From the NCBI RefSeq assembly GCF_014284235.1, contig NZ_JACOGD010000001.1, forward strand, positions 558,001 through 622,000: a stretch of DNA of 64,000 nucleotides, in the 5' to 3' direction. The position numbers and the translations under genes were made by a program. Shown here one piece after another: positions 55,117 to 64,000 of this stretch. Under the pieces are notes generated by a model that made no database searches, was not told where the DNA came from, and worked only from the letters and a program-made list of their open reading frames with translations. This DNA is from Cognatundibacterium curvum (GTDB lineage Bacteria; Pseudomonadota; Gammaproteobacteria; Burkholderiales; Burkholderiaceae_D). Each line of letters starts with the position of its first letter. Position 1 is the first letter of the stretch.

Positions 55117-57519
55117 TCATTTCCTTTGTTTTTTTCTTTTATCTTGCTTCCGTGGATGTATTCCTGGCGTAGCAGCGGGCACAAGGCGTGAAGGCGCATA
55201 TGACTTGGAATCTTGTGTGTTCAGGCCAAGCGACTGCGCTTTGTTTCGTAGATTGATGTCATTACTAACAAACAAAACCTCGTTCAGACGGAAAAACAAC
55301 GCCGTTGAAAGGATGGCATGATCGGGGTGCTTGACATCCCACTCTGAAGGCAGTAAGGCCGTGTATTCTGTTTCATGTCGGATGCGGGACGAGGTTGCAT
55401 CCAACTGACGAATAGCAGCACGCGCCTTGGCAGAGCGAGCCTGATCTACACTGGTCTTCAACCCATCCAACTCACTCAGAACCCGATGCGGCACGATCGG
55501 AATATCGTTGGAGCGTAGCTCCTGCAAAAGCTCAGGATGTTCCATCAGAGCGCTGGTATCGAACACGACAACGCGGTGTCTAATTTCGACTGGGGCCAGC
55601 TTCTCCTGCGCTAGAAGATTCCAGCTTTCGACTGCTTCATTCAACACATACCAGAGGGGAGATGATGTATTTAGAGCATGAAAATGCTCCGCAGCGTTGC
55701 GCCAAGTGCGCACGGCATCCAAGGCATGAGGGGTCAAGGTGCGCACATCCATTTGGCTATTATCCGCTGCTTTCAACGCCTGCTCGCCAATACTCCGGTA
55801 AACATCCTGGACGGCTTTCTCAATATCTTGCAACGGCTGCTGTATAGCGTGTGGGCCATACAGCTTCAACTCTTTTCGCTCTAATGCGTGTTCCAGCCAC
55901 ACTTGCCGCAATTCGACGGAAAGCAATTCTTCTGGAATTTCAGTGGTGGAAGGCAAGGCAGATCGCAGCTTTTCCAATGATTCCAAGGTGCGAATGGGAG
56001 CCGCATGACGCAGCAGCGAGGCCTGCAACGGCACAGCCTTGTCCGCAGACAACACCTGAGCTATCTGAATCAAAAGAGAAACGACTTCCTCAGGTCCAAG
56101 CTGATTGGGCGTATGTTTCAACGACTCATCAATAGCTCTCACCAGAGATCGTTCCCAAGCAGATTTCCAGTCTTTTCTATCTGGCCGCCACAAACCAATT
56201 GCTTGTGTAGCGGGTTCGATCACCGCCATCAGATCGCCCAGCGGCTGTTCAGCACGCGTGGCAAGCCACGGCCACACCGTTTCACCGAGTGCATCGACAT
56301 CTCGCCATGCTACGGACATGAAGGCAATGCGTGGGTCATCGGAGTGCTCGCAAGCGCCCTCTAAATCTCTCCGCAGCTTGGCCCAAAGCGCGGTTGCAGA
56401 CTGGTCGTTCAAAGTCACCACCAAGCCACACAAGCGCGGTTGTCCCGCCCAATAGAGGCGGAGGTTACCGGCCACTTCTGCTTGAGCACTCGCTCCGCCA
56501 ACCTGCGGTAGAGACAAGCTACGAAATCCAGTCATCATTCCTGCAGGGGGGGGCATAAGCAGCGTGAACACGGTCGGTTGTTTGCTATTGGCAATCAGTT
56601 CCGGTGCACTCACTTCAGATGAGAAAACGATGGTGGGTATTGCCGCATCCGCAACCACAACGCCTTGCGCAATGATGCATAACCGCGCTCTGGCTACGCC
56701 CCCATTAGTTGCTGCAATGGAGCGGACAGTGCGTGCATCTCGTAAAACAGAAGAGTCAATGACTGGCAGCAAAGCATTCGGCTCGCTTGTTAGTGCATCA
56801 GCAAGCAGAAGTTCCCATGCCAGTTCGGATTGTGCTTGCGCCAACCAGCGCTGCAATGCTGCATCGCGCGGGGCATTCACATTCAGCACGCCGTCCTCGC
56901 TACATGAGATTTCGAGTCGGCGCTCTACCCATCCCGCTGCATGCACTACGGGCACGATGCGATCTATAACTGTCGCAGGATTTTTCCAGTCATAAGTTTC
57001 CTGCGCTATGGCACGTTCAACCTGGGGCAACGGATTTTGCGGTCTCAAAGATATGTCGGCGTCGCTGATGCGACTCATGCTGCCTTGGCTCTGCAGCCCA
57101 CCATCCTTCTTGGCCGGTTTGATCTCATCGCCGATAGGGTCATAGTGATGACTGACTTTGATCGTGCGCGAGCGCACCGGCAGGCTATCGGTGCGCAAGA
57201 ATTGCAAGCCATCAGCAGTCAATTCAAGCTCAGTTAGAGGTACCTCAAGCGTATCCAGAGCGTTACGCTTGGGTAGAGCACCCAAAGCGGAAAGTTCAGA
57301 TACGCAGCCGTCCAAAAGTTCACGCACATCGCATGCGCCAAGTTGATCGCGGAAAACACCCAGCAAAGACAAGTTCTGTTTGTCAGATAAATGAAGGCCA
57401 GGATCACACAGTCGCAACACCATCCGTTCGAATACCGTGGGCTTGCGCTCGGTGTGATAGGTCACATCGGATTCAATGCGATACAAGGGTAAGGGAACGA
57501 AAATTTCTGCCAGCTTCAT
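55117..57519 (-). CDS. Large protein with C-terminal PIN-domain ribonuclease
   Basis: An 800-residue protein. Residues about 646-775 form a PIN domain related to the PhoH-associated type: VVVFDTSALMEHPELL with the first Asp, VLSELDGLK with the Glu, HPDHAILSTAL with a third acid, and VSNDINLRNKA with the fourth. All four acidic positions look present, so RNase activity is expected. The first 640 residues are unclassified, with alternating beta and helical parts. A run of eight Cs on the coding strand (plus-strand Gs 56546-56553) encodes MPPPAGMM. ATG 57519 overlaps the helicase stop by 4 nt. Confidence 0.78.
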   Translation of the reverse strand: MKLAEIFVPLPLYRIESDVTYHTERKPTVFERMVLRLCDPGLHLSDKQNLSLLGVFRDQLGACDVRELLDGCVSELSALGALPKRNALDTLEVPLTELELTADGLQFLRTDSLPVRSRTIKVSHHYDPIGDEIKPAKKDGGLQSQGSMSRISDADISLRPQNPLPQVERAIAQETYDWKNPATVIDRIVPVVHAAGWVERRLEISCSEDGVLNVNAPRDAALQRWLAQAQSELAWELLLADALTSEPNALLPVIDSSVLRDARTVRSIAATNGGVARARLCIIAQGVVVADAAIPTIVFSSEVSAPELIANSKQPTVFTLLMPPPAGMMTGFRSLSLPQVGGASAQAEVAGNLRLYWAGQPRLCGLVVTLNDQSATALWAKLRRDLEGACEHSDDPRIAFMSVAWRDVDALGETVWPWLATRAEQPLGDLMAVIEPATQAIGLWRPDRKDWKSAWERSLVRAIDESLKHTPNQLGPEEVVSLLIQIAQVLSADKAVPLQASLLRHAAPIRTLESLEKLRSALPSTTEIPEELLSVELRQVWLEHALERKELKLYGPHAIQQPLQDIEKAVQDVYRSIGEQALKAADNSQMDVRTLTPHALDAVRTWRNAAEHFHALNTSSPLWYVLNEAVESWNLLAQEKLAPVEIRHRVVVFDTSALMEHPELLQELRSNDIPIVPHRVLSELDGLKTSVDQARSAKARAAIRQLDATSSRIRHETEYTALLPSEWDVKHPDHAILSTALFFRLNEVLFVSNDINLRNKAQSLGLNTQDSKSYAPSRLVPAATPGIHPRKQDKRKKQRK

Positions 57520-60500
57520 GCGCGGCCTCCCCATTTACCGTACTTGTCGCCCTTGGGCGCAACCGTCCGATTGGGTGGAACATTGAACCTGCCGCTCTGC
57601 TGTTGTGGCTGCTGGGGTAGCATGTCGGGTGACATCAACTGCCTTGCCGTAACCAGCTGTGCATCGCGCTCCAGTTGATCTAGGATAAATTTGTAAACGG
57701 TTTGCTTTTCGCTACCTGCGCTGGCCATTCGAGGCAAATCCACCTCATAGGATGCATACATGCTTTTCGCGCCGAAGACGATCAGCAGTGCCTGCGCGCG
57801 AGAAAAGGCCACATTAATAAATTCGAAACGGGCGACATTGGCTTTGCTGGAACGACGCCGGGGCTGATTGCCCGAACGTAAAGGGTCGTATCCATCGTGT
57901 CGCACCATACTGACCAGCACGATCCACTTCTGCTTTCCCTGATAGCGGATCACTGTATTGACTTCAACATCCAGACAATCAAAACGGCCGTTGGACTCTT
58001 TGGGCCTGCGGCGGCGGATGGCAGCACGAATTTCTCGGCATTGGTTGGCATAAAAAGACACCACTCCGACTTTACATTTATTTGTCCGCGAGTAGCCCAG
58101 TGCAGCGGATTGGCGTTCAATTTGCTCCAGCGTTTCCGCAATCAACTCCGCTTCCAGGCGATTGGTGCGCCGAGGTTGGTTGCCGTCCATATCTTCACGG
58201 TGAATCTGGTTGTGCAGGTTGTAGGTTGTGTCCACCCACAACACATGGTCGCCCGGAGTAAGCAGAGGCGAGCCACCGTCCACGTTCTCTAATCTCAATC
58301 CGTGAACTCGACGAAGCTTAGGTTCTCGGTCATCGTCAGGCGCAAGGAGGCCGCATTCCAACTCGTCTTCGTAAAAATAGTTCACTATCTTCATAATTTG
58401 CGGGTGCATGCGGAATTGCACATTGAGTCGCGCGCGGATGGCGTCATCCGCCATCTCGAAATGTGACTTGAATAACGAGGCTGTGACCATCTTCTCAAAG
58501 CGGCGCAAGTTGTCGCGGGTCAGCAAGGTTTGCGCTTCTGCAAGATTGCCTGTGCTGTTTTCCTCTGCGTTGGCAGCTTCGTTTTCTTCTGCTTCATCCA
58601 TGAAGCTACGTGCTTCGTCGCCTTCCTGAAATAGCGGCGGCAACTGCCGGTGGTCGCCCACCAGCACGGCGCGGCGCGCGCGCATCAAGGGCATCAGTAA
58701 TTCCAGCGGCGTAGCCTTGCTTACTTCATCAATGATAGCGACATCAAAACTCGTCTGGCCGACATCGTCAAGCGTGCGCTCATTTTCGTTGCAGGTAATG
58801 GCAACTACATTGCAGCTCGCCAGAAAATCCGAGCGCAAATTCTGCCAGTCTTCTTCTCCGGCGTTGTTGCGGCTCAAATCGCGCATCCACTCTTCTAGTA
58901 GCGCCGCCCATGTCTGGCGTTCATGTTGTTGACTGGCCTGGCGTTGCTCCACGGCCTTGATGACTTGGACAACGGTTTCGAAGCGCTGCGATAAAGTCGC
59001 GGCAGGTTCTATCGGCAAGCGGTTGCCTTGCGTGATAGCCTCATCCTGCAACAGAGCGTTAACCTTATGCTGATGCTGTCTGCGCTGCTCGTACCAGTTA
59101 TCCAGCTGGCTTTGCGCGCTACACTCCCGGTTCCTCGCGTCTCGCACAAGGCCATCATTTGGGGCTTGAGGCGCGGGCTGCAACAATTGAGTCTGCATGG
59201 ATTGCTTCAGGATTTCGATGGCCTGTTCGATAACCGGCTGCGCCGTCTCCAACATATTCAGGCTGGCTGCAATTTCGTCACCCAGTTGAGTCGCATTTTC
59301 AATGGAAGCGCACCATTTGGTCGCTTGATGAAACAGGCCGTCATAGCGGCTGCGCTCCAAGCCCACACCAGCCTGCTCCAACTCTTTGAGTTCCTTGCGT
59401 CTGGCTCTCCATGCATCCACGAAAGCGTCGTCCTTCTCCATCTGCTCTTCCAGGGTTTGGACTTCGTTTCGGAGCGATTCGATGCGTAGCCGGATGCTTG
59501 CATCCTGAATGGGGCTGTCCGCAGCTTCACGCAGGCGACGAATATCCGCAGCAATGGCTTCTCGCACATTCGTGAAACGCCGCCACGCGGCCAGCATGTA
59601 CGCCAGCATTTCGCCCCGACTGCCTGCATGAGCCAGCCAATCGTCCATAGAAAATTTCACAAGCAATCCTGCCGCCTCGCAGGAGGCAAGGCCTTGCGCC
59701 AAATTTCTGGTAGGCAGTTCCACTTCCCGCAAGTCGCCATACAGCGTTTCGGCTTCGCCATAAAGGAAGGCCTGAACGCTCTGCAGGCGCAGGCGTTTGG
59801 CCTTGTCTTCATCCACCATCGCGCACGCAGTGTAATACGCCTGCTGCGCCTGCGCTGTCTGGCTGCGGGCCGATGCCAAGTCCATTTCAAGTTGCCCTCG
59901 TCTGGCGTTCAACTCCTTCTCGTCGTGCAACACAAAAGCAGCGCGGCCATGCCATTCCAACAGGAGGCGCAAGTCTTCGTCACCGCGCTTCCACACTGCG
60001 AGGCGCTCTTCGGTTTGTGCTGCCAAGGCTTTGTAGTAACGCTGCAAGGAGGCCGGCCCCGCGAAGGCAGCGCCATCTTCCGTCACTTTGCGTTCACTCC
60101 GTGCTAACCGCACTACGCGCAAAGAACCGTCATAGCTCAGGCTGTCCAGCGCGTTGTCCACGGCGGTATGCGCCTGCGATGCCAGCAACACCCGCTGTCC
60201 GCGCCGCGCCAGTTGGACGATGGCCTCAGCAATTACCGTGGTCTTGCCCGTGCCCGGCGGTCCTTGAACCAAGCACAAATCAGGCGCAGAAAGAATCTTG
60301 ACCACGGCTTCTTTCTGAGCCGTGTTGAGCTTGTCGTTGGCCCACTGCGCCACCGTCTCTAGACGATGCGGCACGGAAACCTGTGCAGACTCGAACAAAT
60401 AATCATTCAGATACGGCGCGAAACCACCCTGTTCCTGCAACTGCCGCAGTGATTGTTGATGGCGTTTTATCAGACTCATATCGCCTGCCGTTGAAATGGA

Positions 60501-61475
60501 TAGAAAGCCGGACTCCGGAATTTGGTTTAGAATGCGTTCGCGCAAGGTATCTGGCTCCTCGGCATTGGCAAGATCATTCGCATCGTCTTCAGTCAATGAG
60601 ACAGTCAAATCGGCAAGCGCAGGCGTAGGCCAAGGACATTCAGACAGGTTTTCGTCTTTGGGCAATTTCCGATTTTTCGCTAAAGATGCCGACTCAAGGA
60701 GTTTGCCCGCCTGCCCCAACCGAGGAAGGCGACGCTCCTCCCTTTCAGGCAAACCAAAGACCCACGGATCTTTGGACTGCCCGACCTGAAACACCACCAG
60801 ATCATCCCGTCCCAAGGCCTTACGATCCTTTTGCAAAGTCTGTGCGCTCTGTGCTATCAATGAAAAAACCAACTGCTCGTCACGCCATTCGCGACTGATG
60901 TAGCGTAAACCGCGCGCCTTGTGACGGATAAGGCTTTCTTTCCATTGAAGAAATTCAGTCCACTCGGTCAACTGCTTTTCGGTTTGCTGCGTAATTGGCG
61001 GCAAGTCAACCAGTAACTGCGGTGTGAGCAGATTATTGACACGCTGAATACGCTGCTGACCCAGCGCGGATTTCAAGCTGTCATGCACAGCAAATGCAAT
61101 AAATTCACGCTCGAAAGAACGCGCTGGCAGGTCGGCGGTCTCGACGAAACCGTTGATCAGAAAAAGTGGAGAAGAGGATTCAGTAGGCCAACTTCCCGTC
61201 GCGATGAAGGTACACCCTTCACGAAAGGGCCAATCTCGCCCACCGCCGCTAACTCGAATTGCCATCTGGGCGTATCGTGGATTCTGCTTGTCTCTCTGTC
61301 GATTAGAAACATAGCCACTGATGGGCATATTATTTGGGAAAAGCAACTCATACAAAACTAAAGCCCCATCACGACCATTGCAAAACGCTCTGAATGCCCT
61401 ATGGCGGCGCTGGATCTCGGTAATAGCTTGTTTCATTACTCGACTATCCAAGTCAAGAGCAACATATAAATTCAT
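57516..61475 (-). CDS. UPF1/Dna2-like SF1 helicase with a long coiled-coil insertion
   Basis: A 1319-residue SF1B helicase. Walker A GPPGTGKTT lies near 403 and motif Ia ASQAHTAVDNAL follows. Walker B is VAIIDEVSKATP near 910, motif III VGDHRQLPPLF near 935, motif IV-V FRMHPQIMKIVNYFY and VNTVIRYQGKQKWIVLVS, and motif VI FINVAFSRAQALL. Between motifs Ia and II about 450 residues of coiled coil (roughly 450-880) are inserted. The first ~370 residues are an unclassified N-terminal module, and the C-terminus is Gln/Pro-rich and basic. First gene of the five-gene operon. UPF1-like helicases translocate on RNA or ssDNA, and pairing with a PIN nuclease suggests joint action on nucleic acid. Confidence 0.88.
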   Translation of the reverse strand: MNLYVALDLDSRVMKQAITEIQRRHRAFRAFCNGRDGALVLYELLFPNNMPISGYVSNRQRDKQNPRYAQMAIRVSGGGRDWPFREGCTFIATGSWPTESSSPLFLINGFVETADLPARSFEREFIAFAVHDSLKSALGQQRIQRVNNLLTPQLLVDLPPITQQTEKQLTEWTEFLQWKESLIRHKARGLRYISREWRDEQLVFSLIAQSAQTLQKDRKALGRDDLVVFQVGQSKDPWVFGLPEREERRLPRLGQAGKLLESASLAKNRKLPKDENLSECPWPTPALADLTVSLTEDDANDLANAEEPDTLRERILNQIPESGFLSISTAGDMSLIKRHQQSLRQLQEQGGFAPYLNDYLFESAQVSVPHRLETVAQWANDKLNTAQKEAVVKILSAPDLCLVQGPPGTGKTTVIAEAIVQLARRGQRVLLASQAHTAVDNALDSLSYDGSLRVVRLARSERKVTEDGAAFAGPASLQRYYKALAAQTEERLAVWKRGDEDLRLLLEWHGRAAFVLHDEKELNARRGQLEMDLASARSQTAQAQQAYYTACAMVDEDKAKRLRLQSVQAFLYGEAETLYGDLREVELPTRNLAQGLASCEAAGLLVKFSMDDWLAHAGSRGEMLAYMLAAWRRFTNVREAIAADIRRLREAADSPIQDASIRLRIESLRNEVQTLEEQMEKDDAFVDAWRARRKELKELEQAGVGLERSRYDGLFHQATKWCASIENATQLGDEIAASLNMLETAQPVIEQAIEILKQSMQTQLLQPAPQAPNDGLVRDARNRECSAQSQLDNWYEQRRQHQHKVNALLQDEAITQGNRLPIEPAATLSQRFETVVQVIKAVEQRQASQQHERQTWAALLEEWMRDLSRNNAGEEDWQNLRSDFLASCNVVAITCNENERTLDDVGQTSFDVAIIDEVSKATPLELLMPLMRARRAVLVGDHRQLPPLFQEGDEARSFMDEAEENEAANAEENSTGNLAEAQTLLTRDNLRRFEKMVTASLFKSHFEMADDAIRARLNVQFRMHPQIMKIVNYFYEDELECGLLAPDDDREPKLRRVHGLRLENVDGGSPLLTPGDHVLWVDTTYNLHNQIHREDMDGNQPRRTNRLEAELIAETLEQIERQSAALGYSRTNKCKVGVVSFYANQCREIRAAIRRRRPKESNGRFDCLDVEVNTVIRYQGKQKWIVLVSMVRHDGYDPLRSGNQPRRRSSKANVARFEFINVAFSRAQALLIVFGAKSMYASYEVDLPRMASAGSEKQTVYKFILDQLERDAQLVTARQLMSPDMLPQQPQQQSGRFNVPPNRTVAPKGDKYGKWGGRA

Positions 61476-61609
61476 CTTAAATTATTTCCCTTATGTATGG
61501 CACTTTCGCAAATATTTGACCTAGCACGATGCATTTTTCATGCCTCGCTTGAAACTGAGAATTCTGATAAAAAATATCTTAACTTACCAAATAATATGTT
61601 TTTAACAAT

Positions 61610-62617
61610 TCAACTTAAATCAATAGAGCCGAAGTAACTTCGGTAAGTTTTTTTTATCTGGTCGCGAACAGTTACACTCAGCTCGTCTGGCGAAAGTAAT
61701 TTAATATTGCTGCCACATGAAAGAATCCAGCGTAGAAGCTGTCCACTGGAGGGTATTGTCACTGTTAGTAATGAGCCGTCTTCCCCTTCCTGCATTGGGA
61801 TAAGTTTCTGACTATCATTCAATGGACAGTCGTAAAGCAAGGTCTCCACATAGCCACTGACGACCGCCTTCAGTTCAATCATTTCTCCATCAGAAAAATC
61901 TGCCTTTCCCCTGGCAATGTAATCAGCAAAGCAGAAACTGCCGGTTTTTTTATCAGAAGTGCCTAGCAGCTCTACCTTTAAAATTCTGTCGACTGCGTAA
62001 AGCCTCTCGCTACCACCATCATCTTTCAATGCAACAAGATAAATTCTAGGGCCGCGTTGCATAATGCCCAGCGGATGCAACGTCGGTTCACTGACATTTT
62101 CCTGGCGGTCTTTGTACCTGATACGTACTGACAATCTCTCTTTGAGTGCTTTCAGTACCGATGAAAAAATACGGTAATCAATCACTGCTGGCTTTAAACG
62201 CAAGCTATCTGGAAGGATGCAGATTTTTTTCTCATCCAACGCAATGCCATCATCTGGTTTTTTGAGCCTGGTAATCAGCTTTGCCAAATCTGTATTCGAA
62301 ACAATGCCTTCGAGCTCAACCTTTAAGTGTTCGATAAAATATTCCCAAACAGGACCGTCAATCTCATCATCCTGTGCGACCTGAACATAAGTTGGTGAAT
62401 TTTCACTCTTATGATGTAGTGCAACTCTTCCTGCAGAAATGAGGTCTTTTAAATCTCGTTGGATAGTACGTGCGGTAAGTATCAAATCCGGGTTGGAATT
62501 CGCTAATTTCTCAATGATTTGCTTACTCGAAAACCCAACGGACGCTCCTTGATCAGCGGTTGGAAGCAAACTTTCAATTAACTTCAGGCGTTCAACCCTG
62601 TCATACGAGAGAGACAT
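61610..62617 (-). CDS. WYL-domain transcriptional regulator
   Basis: A 335-residue protein. An N-terminal winged helix (VERLKLIESLLP, TARTIQRDLKDLISAGRV; about 7-75) is followed by a WYL domain (about 150-240; SVRIRYKDRQ, PLGIMQRGPRIYLVAL) and a C-terminal WCX-like extension. WYL regulators commonly control defence operons by sensing a nucleic-acid or nucleotide signal. It lies 134 bp upstream of the helicase-PIN operon on the same strand and probably regulates it; the 134-bp gap would hold the operon promoter. Confidence 0.87.
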   Translation of the reverse strand: MSLSYDRVERLKLIESLLPTADQGASVGFSSKQIIEKLANSNPDLILTARTIQRDLKDLISAGRVALHHKSENSPTYVQVAQDDEIDGPVWEYFIEHLKVELEGIVSNTDLAKLITRLKKPDDGIALDEKKICILPDSLRLKPAVIDYRIFSSVLKALKERLSVRIRYKDRQENVSEPTLHPLGIMQRGPRIYLVALKDDGGSERLYAVDRILKVELLGTSDKKTGSFCFADYIARGKADFSDGEMIELKAVVSGYVETLLYDCPLNDSQKLIPMQEGEDGSLLTVTIPSSGQLLRWILSCGSNIKLLSPDELSVTVRDQIKKTYRSYFGSIDLS

Positions 62618-62682
62618 AATGAAATTTCAAATAATCTGATTTGTTGATATTACTAACACAGTGCGACATACGTTGTCGGCAG

Positions 62683-64000
62683 TTAATGTGCACACATTTC
62701 TTGCACTAACAGGTCTGAGGCTCGTTGGGTCAATACAATCGACACGGACAATGTGCCCCTAGTCATACCAACGAACAACTTTGCACGTTCAGCTTTTGAC
62801 AGCTCTGCAAAATCAACCTCTGTCAGGATGATGGCTGCAGCGGACTGCCCCTTGAAGCGAAAAACAGATTCCAGCAACAAAAGGCCTTTACTCCACTTAG
62901 CCTGACCATCCTCAGAGAAGTCTCCAGTGAAGCGTTTTGTGCTATAGCTAGCAAGATTTTCCTGCCGAAGCACTTTAGATTGCTGCATTCCTTTTACAGT
63001 CAGTACCGCGATATCGGTGACGTCTATGCCCTGCTTCAGACAATCCTGAATTGCACCTTCTGTTTTTTTAATCAAATCATGTTCCCCGCCGTCATAGATA
63101 TAGAACTGAGGAATATCACCATGCCATGGACTTTTTGATTTAATACTCTTGGATGTAAGTCCAAAAGCATTTATCGCCTGGCAAATCATCTGCGGGCTAC
63201 GGAAGTTGTCCATACACTCGATACTGACAGTCTCAGATAATTCACATGATTTGCGTGCATAGAGGCATTGGTCGGCATCTTCAAGGAGATAAAGTCGGCC
63301 ATCAGGGCGCAGAAAATTGAGAAGATGATTAATCCACTCCGGCTGAAGATCTTGAGCCTCATCAAGAATCAGTAGATCTACCAGCTCTTGGTCCAAGGGT
63401 GCACAATTGAGAAAATGCTGAGTCGCCTTGCTAAAAATATCGACATCCCGGAAATCAATGATTTGACCACCCTGGCGATAGCGATCTATACACATCGTAT
63501 GAAAGGTCGTGCATTGCCCGGGAGCGATCCGACACATATGCTCTGCCAATGGCCGATTGAAACAAACATAGAGTGAACGTAGGCCCGATCCGGCGACCTC
63601 GTTTAGCAAGGACAGTGCAAGCTGTGTTTTACCAGATCCAGCCGTCGCTTGAATACGATAGCGTTGAGTCGGTGCTTTAATCCGTGGCACCCAGGTGGCA
63701 AGTCCATCTGAAAGGCCTCGGATAGTTTGCAGAAGCTGCCCCTGTATTGTCGCGACATCCGGCACCAAATCCAAATGATTGCTCAAAAACGCTTTGACAT
63801 TGGAGGCATTTTTGTCCTTTGTGCCAGGCGGAAGTAATTTGATGATTCGGGCAGGCAAATTAGGGAAATCGACGCTATCAAAAATGCGCTCCCTTGGCAG
63901 GCCAACGATCGCCGATTCCGTTACGCGGAAATCTGGTAACACTAAACATGTCTGCACATGTACATTAAGATTTTCTTTACTCAGCAACTGTCGCATCGCG
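62683..64000 (-). CDS. NERD-UvrD-like SF1 helicase (5' end beyond the window)
   Basis: At least 437 residues. The first visible stretch (LLSKENLNVHVQTCLVLPDF) resembles the second half of a NERD nuclease-related domain, so the true start probably lies beyond 64000, although an ATG exists at 63996. Helicase motifs follow: Walker A ATAGSGKTQLAL (about 116-127), Walker B LLILDEAQDLQPEW (about 207-220), DNFRSPQ (motif III-IV area), and motif VI AKLFVGMTRG near the end. It is 65 bp upstream of the WYL gene on the same strand and may belong to the same defence locus. Confidence 0.78.
   Translation of the reverse strand, partial: AMRQLLSKENLNVHVQTCLVLPDFRVTESAIVGLPRERIFDSVDFPNLPARIIKLLPPGTKDKNASNVKAFLSNHLDLVPDVATIQGQLLQTIRGLSDGLATWVPRIKAPTQRYRIQATAGSGKTQLALSLLNEVAGSGLRSLYVCFNRPLAEHMCRIAPGQCTTFHTMCIDRYRQGGQIIDFRDVDIFSKATQHFLNCAPLDQELVDLLILDEAQDLQPEWINHLLNFLRPDGRLYLLEDADQCLYARKSCELSETVSIECMDNFRSPQMICQAINAFGLTSKSIKSKSPWHGDIPQFYIYDGGEHDLIKKTEGAIQDCLKQGIDVTDIAVLTVKGMQQSKVLRQENLASYSTKRFTGDFSEDGQAKWSKGLLLLESVFRFKGQSAAAIILTEVDFAELSKAERAKLFVGMTRGTLSVSIVLTQRASDLLVQEMCAH

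Noticed and set aside
51519-61475. Operon compared with BREX, DISARM, Zorya, Druantia and Wadjet
   Set aside because: No PglZ, methyltransferase, MotAB-like, DUF1998-type or SMC-type protein; the gene set does not match any of them.

Overview
The window reads as a chromosomal segment of a betaproteobacterium, probably Burkholderiales/Oxalobacteraceae-like. This is inferred from gene content and from a tRNA-Pro(GGG)-type 3' end; no taxonomic search was possible. Positions 1-18.2 kb look like core genome of moderate GC: an acyl-CoA dehydrogenase/MaoC pair, a periplasmic sulfite dehydrogenase (sorAB-like), a PhnD-like/rhodanese fusion, a CYTH protein, an M14 carboxypeptidase, a small phosphate-binding-like protein with a porin-like protein, an MFS pump with divergent LysR, a membrane PAS-GGDEF-EAL protein and a GntR/ABC operon. 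Two decayed genes (a chrA chromate transporter and a GGDEF tail) lie at 14.6-15.2 kb.

At 18.54 kb only the 3' part of a tRNA-Pro(GGG) gene remains, with its terminator, and a P4-type tyrosine integrase starts 200 bp further on. From here to the right edge everything looks like accessory, defence-rich DNA. 18.5-32 kb: integrase, IS3-family remnant, a ~2000-residue transglutaminase-like/DUF4011/SF1 helicase/Vsr-like nuclease protein (Hhe-like), small AT-rich genes, a GIY-YIG/DUF4357 protein, a zinc-ribbon protein and an HNH endonuclease. 32.4-41.3 kb: a type I restriction-modification operon (hsdM, GIY-YIG, DUF1016 nuclease, hsdS, then hsdR) punctuated by dRS3-like palindromic repeats. 41.8-45.8 kb: a LemA/DUF3137 pair, a solitary HigA-like antitoxin and a serine resolvase with a res-like region.

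Two gene clusters have no match among systems I can name. (1) 45.9-51.1 kb, AT-rich, one strand: a diverged nucleoside-diphosphate-kinase-like protein, a membrane GT2 glycosyltransferase, a radical SAM enzyme with a CX5CX2C cluster motif, a protein with class I amidotransferase/ThuA-like features, and a Gfo/Idh/MocA oxidoreductase. (2) 51.5-61.5 kb, a five-gene operon with 4-nt overlaps or 4-nt gaps throughout: a UPF1-like helicase with a long coiled-coil insert, a PIN-domain protein, a coiled-coil protein, a ClpB-D2-like AAA+ ATPase and a small NrdG/PflA-type radical SAM enzyme. A WYL regulator and a NERD/UvrD-like helicase precede it on the same strand. Cluster 2 has the architecture of a nucleic-acid-targeting defence system and is the best candidate for an undescribed one.

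A diverged ~140-bp segment occurs three times (28.7, 32.1 and 51.3 kb), each time at a boundary between cassettes. It may be the footprint of repeated insertion at one target. All functional statements rest on reading motifs by eye; no alignment or database search was run.
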